Assembly: GCA_910589415.1 (NCBI GenBank)
Contig: OU342636.1
Span: 37,897,735 to 37,961,734 of the forward strand
Reading direction: 5' to 3'
DNA from: Malachius bipustulatus
Taxonomy: Eukaryota > Arthropoda > Insecta > Coleoptera > Melyridae
DNA: 64,000 nucleotides
Part shown: piece after piece, positions 46,046 to 61,860 of the stretch
How the letters are laid out: each line of letters opens with the position of its first letter
Numbering within the stretch: the first letter of the stretch is position 1
Translations under genes and position numbers: made by a program
Notes under the pieces: generated by a model
Databases searched by the model: none
Told to the model about the DNA's origin: nothing
What the model saw: the letters and a program-made list of their open reading frames with translations, nothing else

Positions 46046-47700
46046 GGCCTGATCTTGAAAAAAGTTATTCTCTCTTTTATGCTTAAAATATGATTTTATA
46101 CATGGCATTTAATTTTGACTGCCCAGTTACTGAAAAAAAATTTTAGTAGCCTTAGTTTCATTTTTTGTAAATATTTTCTAAACGAGGCCAGATCTTGAAA
46201 AAAGCTACTCTCTCTTTTATGCTTAAAATACGATTTTATACATGGCGCTTAATTTTGACTGCCGAGTCCCTGAAAAAAAAAAATTTAGTAGCCTTAGTTA
46301 CACATTTTTTCTAAATATTTCCTAAACGAGGCCTGATCTTGAAAAAAGTTATTCTCCCTTTTATGCTTAAAATACGATTTTATACATGGCGTTTGATTTT
46401 GGGTGCCCAGTTACTGAAAAAACTATTTTAGTAGCAGCCTTAGTTTCACATTTTTTGTAAATATTTTCTAAACGAGGCCTGATCTTGAAAAAAGTTATTC
46501 TCTCTTTTATGCTTAAAATACGATTTTATACATGGCGTTTAATTTTGACTGCCGAGTTCCTGAAAAAAAAAATTTTTAGTAGCCTTAGTTACACATTTTT
46601 TGTAAATATTTTCTAAACGGGTAATCCTGTACAATCTGTCGCTAAATTTTACCCTACCATATAAATAAAAATAAATCCTCCAAATTCCGGTTCGGTAAGT
46701 CAGGTCTTTGGTCAGGGTAGGTTTTTTTTTCATTTCAAGGCCATTTTAAGGAAAAAAAACCCTACCCTGACCAAAGACCTGACTTACGACGCATTTATTT
46801 TTATTTATAGGTATGGTAGGGTAAAATTTAGCGACAGATTGTACAGGATTACCTCTAAACGAGGCCTGATCTTGAAAAAAGCTACTCTCTCTTTTATGCT
46901 TAAAATACGATTTTATACATGGCGCTTAATTTTGACTGCCGAGTCCCTGAAAAAAAAAAAATTAGTAGCCTTAGTTACACATTTTTTCTAAATATTTCCT
47001 AAACGAGGCCTGATCTTGAAAAAAGTTATTCTCCCTTTTATGCTTAAAATACGATTTTATACATGGCGTTTGATTTTGGGTGCCCAGTTACTGAAAAAAC
47101 TATTTTAGTAGCCTTAGTTTCACATTTTTTGTAAATATTTTCGAAATGAGGCCTGATCTTGAAAAAAGTTATTCGTTCTTTTATGCTTAAAATACGATTT
47201 TATACATGGCGTTTAATTTTGGCTGTCCAGTTACTGAAAAAAAAATTTTAGTAGCCTTAGTTTCACATTTTTTGTAAATCTGTATTTTCTAAACGAGGCC
47301 TGATCTTGAAAAAAGTTATTCTCTCTTTTATGCTTAAAATACGATTTTATACATGGGGCTTAGTTTTGGCTGTCCAGTTACTGAAAAAAAAATTTTAGTA
47401 GCCTTTAGTTTCACATTTTTTGTAAATCTGTATTTTCTAAACGAGGCCTGATCTTGAAAAAAGTTATTCTCTCTTTTATGCTTAAAATACGATTTTATAC
47501 ATGGGGTTTAGTTTTATTGGCTGTCCAGTTACTGAAAAAAAAATTTTAGTAGCCTTAGTTTCACATTTTTTGTAAATCTGTATTTTCTAAACGAGGCCTG
47601 ATCTTGAAAAAAGTTATTCTCTCTTTTATGCTTAAAATATGATTTTATACAGGACGTTCGATTTTGGCTGCCTATAGTTAGGTACTAAAAAAATACATAT
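46046..47700 (+). repeat. Tandem satellite, about ten units of 140-150 bp
   Basis: Unit starts marked by GGCCTGATCTTGAAAAAAG lie near 46046, 46186, 46330, 46476, 46863, 47007, 47150, 47297, 47445 and 47595. Blocks TATGCTTAAAATACGATTTT and TTTAGTAGCCTTAGTTTCAC recur in each. Units at 46186-46475 and 46863-47149 share the same variants, showing a two-unit higher-order duplication. Unit B has only a single diverged unit near 56970-57050. The array lies in the predicted first intron of ELAV-like gene A. Confidence 0.9.
46620..46853. mobile_element. 234-bp inverted-repeat element with 8-bp TSD TCTAAACG, inside the satellite
   Basis: The ends GGTAATCCTGTACAATCTGT and the complement of ACAGATTGTACAGGATTACC extend into long arms (CGCTAAATTTTACCCTACC; CCTACCCTGACCAAAGACCT). 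It is flanked by exact TCTAAACG at 46612-46619 and 46854-46861. An 8-bp duplication fits hAT, P or Merlin; the GG start differs from the other hAT-like elements here. It interrupts one satellite unit. Confidence 0.8.
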
Positions 47701-48326
47701 TATTTTAAAGCAGCCGTTATTAGTTTTACATTTTTGAAGATATTTATACGGATGACGATTTTGGGTCTAGGGTGGCGATATAGATACGTGTGTGTTCATT
47801 GTGGGAATGTCAGCTATTGTTCCTATTCACAGCTTTGCCCTTTTTATCAAATTCACAGCTTAAGATTGGTCCACGAGAATTATGAATAATTGTAAGAGTT
47901 GTGATTGGACAAGCGAGCCGGCGGGAATTATGAACTTTAATAATTATTAAATACCTACCTATGAATAATAAATAACCTTCATAATTCATCCAAAAAGCTG
48001 GACTAATTGGAATATTATTCAGTAAGAATAGAAAATTTTTTTTATTCTTATACAAGAATAATTTTATTGTATACATGAAAATCTATACTTTTAAAATAAA
48101 ATTTACTAAATGCAAGGATTTTTTTTCATACCTAATTGACTAATTATTATTAATCTACATCATTCTGTTGTTTCAGATTAAATTTTGATAACGGGTATTG
48201 TGCCATTCGAACTCCATACTTCTCTACTACTTGACCTGATTAGTTTTAAGAATAATTATTAAGATAAAAATTTTGGCTGTGAAGAGAGTTCTACGAAAAA
48301 GAACCACAACAACCAATAATCATTAA

Positions 48327-50482
<2,156 letters not shown>

Positions 50483-51161
50483 TCGGTTGACTGCCCGTCG
50501 TTATTCTCATAACACCGAGACTGGATATTTATTTATTTTTAATTTGTTTTTGTGTATGTGTTTTTATTGATTTCGTTGATGTTCGCATGAATTATGCGGC
50601 CTGTCTCGGTGTTTTGATTGGTGAGCGACGGTAGCTTTCTGGAGGCAACACACATCAGTTCCTATTATTATTTTTTTTAAGTTTTATATATTTATCAGTA
50701 TTATAAATTAGTAGTTTGGTTTGACTGTCCTATTATAAAATAAATGAGAATCACTTTTAGATTAATTTAGAAAAAACTTTAAAAATTTTTACCATTTTGA
50801 CCCAAATTAGAATTCAAATTTCATTACTATGTTTCATTATATCGTTTTTATTGCTGTTGAATTTACAAATTTTATGATTAAGGACACGGTCTGAATTTTT
50901 TATGTTTAACGTGCCATCACTACAGTTTTAATTTATCAAGAAAACTATTCCAAAGATAAGTGCGCTGTTATTTTAATTTATTAAATTTTTGTAACATTAT
51001 TAATTTGATTTATTTGTTATTGTTAGTGTTAGTATTATATTTACATATTTTTTATTGTGTGTTATGAGTTTTGTGTATCTTTAATTCCACCCCCTTCCAC
51101 TCTAGATGTGTAAGAGAAAAATGGTTGTGAAATGTATAATAAGATGAGAATTGACAATAAA
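50483..51161 (+). terminator. 3' UTR and polyadenylation signals of gene A
   Basis: AT-rich sequence after the stop, nearly identical to unit B for about 280 bp. AATAAA occurs near 50741 and at 51156-51161. In unit B the first signal is lost (ATAAATG instead of ATAAAATAAATG), and the segment carrying the second is deleted. Confidence 0.55.
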
Positions 51162-51599
51162 TTTACAATAATGAAACTTGAAACATAACATTTTATTCCG
51201 CATACAAACGATGGTACCTAGAGACCTCTTGAAAAGTCTACAGTAATTAGTAAACTATCCTCATCAGAATAGCTGACCATAGAATTTCTTGGATCTATAA
51301 TAATAATAATCGATAGGCAATTTACATTAATTTATCATAAAATAGTAGTGGTCCGAGTATTATGCTTCTAAACGTTTTTACATCATTTATTAAATTTTGG
51401 CCCCTGGCGCCACCTGTTGACGAGAAAAACAAGTAGTTTGGCGTATATCGACACCAGCTCAGAGTTTCCTACTTTCGAGCTAAGTTACAGTTTTGTTTGC
51501 CGGCTTCCGTTTTCTTAAGATGATAGGAAATATAGCTGTGAACTCGTTTTCGCGCTCAGAGTTATATGCGCAGAGCTTTTCCTCTCTTCAAAGAGGACG

Positions 51600-52700
51600 T
51601 AGCTATTTTTCTTTTGTATCTCGAACAAGCTACACGCTAGTAAGTTCTCCCTTCAATTACCTCAAGGACCGACATTATTCGGGTAAGAAAACAATTTTAA
51701 GTCCTAATGGAACTTATTTTTATTCTAGTCCTTTTTCTTTTTCCTTATCTTCTCTCTGAACTCCCTTTGGGATTAAGTTTCCGGTACCTTTCCCTGCATC
51801 TTCAAGAGGTTAGATTTTCTTGGAAGACGCCATCTTCACATTTCCAAAATACACAGATCTCAGGGGGAAAGACGGAAACCTCCTTCAGGACTGCCAAAAA
51901 GTGCTTAGCTCTACGGCTCCGCTGGAAACACGTGTGCTGTAGTTAATGTCTTTCAATAGACAGATTCAACAGTGATATTGATTTCTACTTTTATTGCTGG
52001 ATGAGCAGCGGGTCCTTATTCACGAAACTGGGGTGATCCTTCTAATGGTGCCTGATATAGATCTCTGTATTTTGGAAGATATAAAGATGGCCTCTCCCAA
52101 GAAAATCTAACCCCTTGAAGATGTTCAGAGAGAAGAAAAGGAAAAGGACTAGAACAGAAATAAGTTCTATTATAGTAGGATTAACTTTAAAAAGTCAGAT
52201 GTGACGTCACACTAGCCGTCCGAATTAATATTTTTAATTTCACCAGAAAATGTCAAACAGTTAATTGTCAAGTTGTGAACGAGCGTAAATTATTGAAGAA
52301 ATCATTCAAACAATGAATTGAAGCGCTTACGTCAGTTTGAGAGCCACTGACAACTACATAAAATTTATTCACGTAATGACATTCTATCCTCTGTGTTGTG
52401 CATTTAGTTCTCATTCAAAACCAATGTTGACGTATACTTATTTATGCGGGATGGAGTGTTTAGACAAACTGGACGGTTACTATAAAAACCACGTATATGA
52501 AACAAAATAAATCGAACTATCAAAAGGATGTGTATTCTTAATCGATACGTATGACTTTTTAGACTTTATTGGACTATAGAACATAATTAAATAGGTCAAG
52601 ATTGTTTTCTTACCCGAATAATGCCGGTCCTTGAGGTAATTGGAGGGAGAACTTTTAGTAGCGTGTAGCTTGCTTATTCGAAAGTCAAAGAGAAATGGCT
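51600..52700. mobile_element. Long inverted repeat between the two ELAV-like units, carrying a nested MITE
   Basis: The left arm words CAAGCTACACGCTAGTAAGT, CCTCAAGGACCGACATTATT and TCTTGGAAGACGCCATCTTC recur as complements at about 52655, 52620 and 52090. The right arm is interrupted by the 400-bp MITE at 52171-52579. The outer ends were not resolved to a target duplication. Confidence 0.65.
52171..52579 (-). mobile_element. About 400-bp MITE, copy 2
   Basis: Reverse complement of 11666-12068 over its whole length with scattered differences. It sits inside the right arm of the 51600-52700 inverted repeat; the left arm gives the approximate uninterrupted sequence (AAGTTCCATTAGGACTT on the complement). 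Confidence 0.75.
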
Positions 52701-53658
52701 ATTATTAAACATTGGCACGCAAAAAAATCTATTGGGACAAAAAATTTATTGTTTCGATCAATATGTTCTGAATATGGTTAATGCGATTACTGTGGTAGAC
52801 CATACCTACAAATTGAGATTTTTTTCTTGACAAAAATACCGCCAGTGCCATGACACGCGCGGTATAGCCCCCACATTTGTTGTGATTGTGAACGGGGTAT
52901 ATTTTGGTTGATCATGAACGGATTATATATTCATCAATAATTAACTGTCGATCAGACTTGTCACTTGTCAGCCAGACGGTTGTAGAGAGGGAAATGAAGT
53001 GAAGTGCAATAATGGCGGTAAAAATCTTTGTTTGAGTTCAACATGAGCGAAAACACGCGCCCGAAAGTAAGATTATGCAAATAAGGGGTACAAACAAACA
53101 CCAAGAGAGCAAACTTATTTCTCTCGCAGTGCAGTACACCTGAAGAAGAAAATATTGCGCTATAAAGCAGCAGTTTGCATTATTTTAAGCAAACAGTCGA
53201 ATAAAAAAATGAGCATAATGGCCTCAGTTAAGAAATACATAACTAATCAAAGAGTAAAGAACAATATAAAACAAAATAATCAAAAGTTACCTAAACATCA
53301 TGCAATCCTTAAAAGAAATCTGCATTCGGATCTATTCCCTTTGCCTTTGGTATCGGCCGGGAGGGGGGGGGGACACTGCATGAGCAGCGCAGCCAGCCAC
53401 TCGACACCTCCCTTTACCCTTCTCCTCTCCCCGACGGCGCATGGAACGACCGTTCGACCACAACGTGAAGACGAAGTTCATACTTTTTCATTTCTGAATT
53501 CTGATACCCATCACGTGTTGATTATCGGTAAATAATAATAGTGCAGCAGACCTTAGACTATTAAATAAAAGAAGCCGCACCACAGTACAAGAAATAAGTA
53601 AGTAAGTAGGTGGTCAAAAGGTTTGTCACCAACACCATCATCATCAATGTCCTATATA

Positions 53659-54549
53659 CAGGCTGATTCAGGTTTTATCTTGTTAACTCCAGGGAACTTT
53701 GCTTTATATGAACTATATTCGGGAAATGCTTCGTTAAGAAAATACAGGGTGTTCAAGTTTTAAGAAAAAAATCGTTTTTTGAAATATAAAAAAATTGGCT
53801 GATTGGAATAATTTGAAATTTTGAACAGTAGTTGTGCTAATTGAAGTGCACAATCTGATACTTCCGATGAAAAATTCTTCACTCCATTGACAGAGATCTG
53901 GGTGTGTTGTTACCTTTTTTATTAAATAATTTGCACGCCACTGACTTTAATACAAATTTGTTATTTTAATTAGATACCTTGTTTTGTTTAGAGGAGAAAA
54001 GTCATCTTATGTTTTTGTCGTAGGACGCACTGTTTTCAAGATATTCCACAATGTAGGAACCCGTTACTAGGAAAATATTCTAAAAATCAATGCTATTGAT
54101 TTACTTAAGGGTTCCTACATTGTGGAATATCTTGAAAACAGTGCATCCTGCTAGAAAAACATAAGACGACTTTTCTCCTCTAAAAAAAATGAGGATCTAG
54201 CAAAAATAACAAATTTGCAATAAAGTCAGTGGCGTAGAAATTGTTTAATAAAAAAGGTAACAGCACACCCAGATCTCTGCCATTGAAGTGAAGAATTTTT
54301 CATCGGAAGTATCAAATCATGTACCGCTACTTCAATTAGCACAACTACTGTTCAAAATTTCAAATTATTTCAATCAGCCAATTTTTTTATATTTCAAAAA
54401 AAAAACGATTTTTTTCTTAAAACTTCAACACCCTATAGGTATTTTCTTAACGAAGCATTTCCCGAATATAGTTCATGAAGCCAACTCATATTATTTTTCG
54501 ATTCTCTATCGTTCCCTGAAGTTAGCAAGATAAAACCCGAATCACCCTG
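53659..54549. mobile_element. 891-bp hairpin element, Tc1/mariner-like ends
   Basis: Begins CAGGCTGATTCAGGTTTTAT and ends ATAAAACCCGAATCACCCTG, flanked by TA (53657-53658, 54550-54551). Arms share CGGGAAATGCTTCGTTAAGA and GGTGTGTTGTTACC-like blocks as complements, around a loop near 54085. Confidence 0.8.
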
Positions 54550-54946
54550 TATAGGTATGGTCGTATTATCTCTCCCGATCCTCCACCTAAAGTATATTAA
54601 CACCCAATTATTATTGTTATCCTCATATCTCTAAAAATGTAAAACTGAGACCGCGATAAAAATTTATTTAGCATTTGCATTCCAAAAAGCGTGACATCAG
54701 TCCCTTATAGACTTATAGGTAGTCTGGATAGGATATGGAGAAGCTATATCCATGCCGAATACTGCTGTAATCACTTTATTCACTTCTGGTGCCTGTTATT
54801 ATGTGTTTATTCGTAATGCTAACCAGGACCGGACTTCCTAAGACCGATTTTTAGTGCATTTTTTTTGCTAACCATGAATTTGCAAAGCAAATTAATACCT
54901 TCCTGGTATTACTATACATTATAGGTACGTCCTTCACCCCTATATA

Positions 54947-55311
54947 CAGGGTGGTCCAGCTTGAAACGTCAGGACTTTACCAAACGATAGATAACGTTAA
55001 AATAATGCCAGTTTCTCTAATACACTTATAGCCGGGAAAGCTTTCTTTTCAAGATACAGGGCGTTGAAGTTTTGGGAAAATAATAATGTTTTGTGAATAT
55101 TGTCAAAACGGCTGCTTTAAAAAAAATGTTAAAATTGTTAAAAAAAGCAGCCGTTTTGACAATATTCGCAAAACAGAATTTTTTTCCCAAAACTTCAACG
55201 CCCTTGTATCTTGAAAAGAAAGCTTTCCCGGCTATAAGTGTATTAGCGAAACTGGCATTATTTTAACGTTATCTTTCGTTTGGTAAAGACGTTTTAAGTT
55301 GGACCACCCTG
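54947..55311. mobile_element. 365-bp hairpin element, Tc1/mariner-like ends
   Basis: Begins CAGGGTGGTCCAGCTTGAAA and ends TTTTAAGTTGGACCACCCTG. The arms (GCCGGGAAAGCTTTCTTTTC, AAAACGGCTGCTTT) are near-perfect complements with a loop of only about 20 bp. TA flanks at 54945-54946 and 55312-55313. It abuts the next hairpin. Confidence 0.85.
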
Positions 55312-55315
55312 TATA

Positions 55316-56905
55316 CAAGGTGCACCATATTTCCTTCTCTATACATATATTGCTATCTCCTAAACACCAAAAGAGATACAGAGTCGCTTAAATTAGAGAA
55401 AAGATGTACAATTTTGTGGCCATCTCGAATCCGTCAAGATATACACAAGATATCTTTGAACTGTTCCTGAAAAAACTGAAAAATCGTGATTTTTTATTTT
55501 TGCTATATTTTTTTTATTATTACTTATTTATTTATTTAGACCACATAAAAAATACCATTTCCATTGTATTCACTTATAAATAACAAAATATAAATAACAT
55601 ACATCTTCAGAAGTCATTACACATTCTCTACAAAGTTTCAAACAATCTGTATTTCACAATGCGGTAACAGTAATATGGTAATACTGCAAGGAGGTATTAT
55701 AATACCTGTACACAGTAGTGACCTGAGTACACACAGAGTAAATACTATAATAGGTAATCAAAAGGGTATTTATATAACTAATCAGCAATAGGAGAGAAAA
55801 AGAAGAAGAAGAAAAAAAGAAGGAAAAACATAAATTAAAAATTACAAAGAATGAAAAACAAAAAATACAAAGAACAAAAAAAAATATAACAACATCAAGC
55901 AATCAATATAAATAGTTCTCTTATTTATTCTGCCTGATCCATTGTGCCAATTTTCTTCTAAGACTACGACGATTTTTACTGTCAATAGTTTTCATAGTAG
56001 CTGGCAGTTCATTGAACAATTTAACCGCAGTATACGTGTGTCTTCTCAAGCCTCTTTTCTTGTTATACTCTCACTACTCTGATAATTATCACTTAATTTC
56101 TTATATGAATACAATAGTGCTTCTAATTTAAATATTGGAGAATAATAAATAATTTCTAATAAGTCGTCAAGAGCTACCCCTCTGTTATTACAAAAATTTT
56201 CGAAGCCGACTAGATCCAAGAGTTTTCACAGTCAACTTTCGTTTTTCTTATTACCACCATATATTATTATTTTATGTCGTTCGGTATGAAAAAAATAACG
56301 GAAACCAAAAATTGATAAACTTAAAAAAATCCAAAATTGTTATTCTTCTTTTTTCAAAGAAGAACAAAAAAATTCATAGAAATACGTCAATGTTAAAATA
56401 CTCCGAAAGTGCTTGCTTTATGGTTTTTTTTTAATTTATGAAATTCGGTCTAAAAACTTTTCTTTTTTTAAGAAAAAATAATAAAAATTGTTGAAATTTG
56501 TTTTTATAAGTTTAACAATTTTTGGTTTCTATTATTTTTTTTACCAAAAACATAAAAAACAATATGCCGGCCATAAGAAAAACAAAAATTGACTGTAAAA
56601 ACTCTGTGATCTAGTCGGCTTTGAAAATTTTTTAAATGTCAGGTGGGTAGCTCTTAACTGCTTATGTAAGTCCACAAAAAATTATCTATTAATCTTCAAT
56701 AATAAAAAAGATATGGCAAAAATAAGATTTCTCGATTTTTCAGTTTTTTCAGGATATTTCAGGAACAATCACAGATATCTTGTATGTCTTGACTGATATT
56801 CGAGATGGACACAAAATTCCGCATCTTTTGTCTAATTTAACCAATCCTGTATCTCTATAGTCTTTAGGAGATAGCAATATAGAGAAGGATATATGGTGCA
56901 TCCTG
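55316..56905. mobile_element. 1590-bp hairpin element related to 37512-44522, with a nested retrotransposon fragment
   Basis: Begins CAAGGTGCACCATATTTCCT and ends ATATGGTGCATCCTG, flanked by TA (55314-55315, 56906-56907). Arms share TTGCTATCTCCTAAA and AATTAGAGAAAAGATG-like words. An inner hairpin (GAAGCCGACTAGATC, ATAAGAAAAACAAAA) matches the one at 37760-38200. A minus-strand retrotransposon fragment (55522-56195) interrupts the left arm. Confidence 0.75.
55522..56195 (-). pseudogene. 3' fragment of a second non-LTR retrotransposon
   Basis: The minus strand between about 56060 and 55921 reads KKRGLRRHTYTAVKLFNELP, then ATMKTIDSKNRRSLRRKLAQ and WIRQNK, then a stop. This resembles the C-terminal tail of CR1/L2/RTE-like reverse-transcriptase ORFs (pattern R..t....a...wN.LP). 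A TAAA-type tail (complement of TTATTTATTTATTTA) lies at the 55522 end. It is 5' truncated; clade not assigned. Confidence 0.6.
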
Positions 56906-56907
56906 TA

Positions 56908-57436
56908 TATAGGTGCCATAATGAAACTGTAGGATACCCGGATGTATAAAATGACCCTTTCTTTTATTTTTGCTGCCTAAGTTACTAAAAAAATATTTTT
57001 TTAGCAGCCTTATTAGTTTTACATTTTTTGAAGATATTTATAATTTATACAAATGCCGATTTTGGGTCTAGGGTAGGGATAGATACGTGTGTTAATTGTG
57101 GAAATCTATTTATCGTTCCTAGTCACAGCTTTGCTCTTTTTATAAAATTCACAGCTTTTGATTGGTCCACGAGCGGGAATTATGAATAATTGCAAGGGCT
57201 GTGATTGGACAAAGAACCGGGTATTATGAACAATAATAATTCAATACCTATGAATAATAAATAACCTTCATAATTCATCCAAAAAGCTGGATTAATTGGA
57301 ATATTATTCAATTAAGAGTAGAAATATTTTTTATTCTTATATACCTATACATGAAAATCTATTTTGAAAATAAAATTTACTAAATGCAACGATTTTTTTC
57401 ATAATTGACTAATTATTAATCATTCTGTTGTTTCAG
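56908..57436 (+). other. Unit B upstream region with a single diverged satellite unit
   Basis: Positions 56908-56955 are the right end of a 14330-14868-type element (GGTGCCATAATGAAACTGTA, then CGGATG and TA). Positions about 56970-57050 match the last, diverged satellite unit of unit A (AGCAGCCTTATTAGTTTTAC). The stretch ends in the predicted acceptor TTCTGTTGTTTCAG (57436) of the 5' UTR exon of gene B. Confidence 0.55.
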
Positions 57437-57459
57437 ATTAAATTTTGATAACGGACATA

Positions 57460-58093
57460 CAGGGTGTATTATAACGTCCGCATAATATTAGCATCACGCG
57501 ACTCTACATCAAAAACAAAACATAAAGTTTTAATACCGTTTAGCTCTTAGACCTCAAATAACGAAGTTATCGACCATTGTAGTTTAAATTTGAAGTTTTT
57601 TAATACTCAAAAATATTGCTTAATATTAGGTATTAAAAAATTCTTAAATAAGAAGTAAAATAGCCAAATTATCCAAAATTTTAGATTTTTTTTTGGGTAA
57701 AAATGGTTTTAATTAACATTTCAAAACTAGGAATTATTTGATTTCCTGAGTTCCAATCAATATTGCAACTGTGCGTTTTAATTGTTGAATAAAAAATTGA
57801 AAAAATAAAAAATCTGTAAAAAATTGCATCATTGAGTGACACGTCGCAGCATGACATTTGTCTTGTTGCACCTTTTTTTCGATTACATAGCATCGGCACA
57901 CCGTTAGGTGACTTCACGTCTAAGTTATCTTAATTTTTATACCAGCGCCAGTGTTGCAAAATTTAAGAACATTAAATTGTCCATATCTTAAAATCTGTGT
58001 ACATCAAGTAAAAACTGTTATGGACTTTTTTGTTCTGTTTTTGATGTAGAATCGCGTGGTGCTAATATTATGCGGATATTATAATACACCCTG
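57460..58093. mobile_element. 634-bp hairpin element in the predicted 5' UTR of ELAV-like gene B
   Basis: Begins CAGGGTGTATTATAACGTCC and ends GGATATTATAATACACCCTG, flanked by TA (57458-57459, 58094-58095). The arms pair almost throughout. The same region of unit A (ATAACGGGTATTGTGCC, 48189-48205) lacks it and has a single TA. It lies between the acceptor at 57436 and the start codon at 58324. Confidence 0.92.
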
Positions 58094-58275
58094 TATTGTG
58101 CCATTCGAACTCCATACCTATAAGTACCACCACCACCTAATTAATAGAAATAAACTATTGACGTTTCTTACCTCTACTACTTGACCTGATTAGTTTTAAG
58201 AATAATTATTAAGATAAAATTTTTGCTGTGAAGAGAGTTCTACGAAAAAGGGCCACAACAAGCGTTAATCATTAA

Positions 58276-61427
<3,152 letters not shown>

Positions 61428-61860
61428 AGCCCCTCCCCTTGTAAATTAGTCGGTTGACTGCCCGTCGTTACCCTCATAACACCGAGACTGGATATTTATT
61501 TATTTTTAATTTGTTTTTGTGTATGTGTTTTTATTGATTTCGTTGATGTTCGCATGAATTATGCGGCCTGTCTCGGTGTTTTGATTGGTGAGCGACGGGC
61601 GCTTTCTGGAGGCAACACACATCAGTTCCTATTATTATTTTTTTTTTATGTTTTATATATTTATCAGTATTATAAATTAGTAGTTTGGTTTGACTGTCCT
61701 ATTATAAATGAGAATCACTTTTAGATTAATTTAGAAAAAACTTTTATCATTTTGACCCAAATTAGAATTCAAGTTTCTTCAAACTATCCTCATCAGAATA
61801 GCTGACCATAGAATTTCTTGGATCTATAATAATAATTAAAAATAAAAGAACGAAGGTAAG
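61428..61860 (+). other. 3' UTR region of gene B
   Basis: For about 280 bp this is almost identical to the gene A 3' UTR. About 430 bp present in A (50823-51253) are missing here. The AATAAA near 50741 in A is lost. An A-rich AATAAA-like word near 61840 may serve instead. Confidence 0.5.

Noticed and set aside
46046..47700. Considered a CRISPR-like array
   Set aside because: Units are contiguous 140-150 bp satellites without spacers, in a eukaryotic intron.
55654..55902. Phe/Ser-rich minus-strand frame
   Set aside because: Low complexity (purine-rich GAAGAAG stretch on the other strand), lying downstream of the stop of the retrotransposon fragment.
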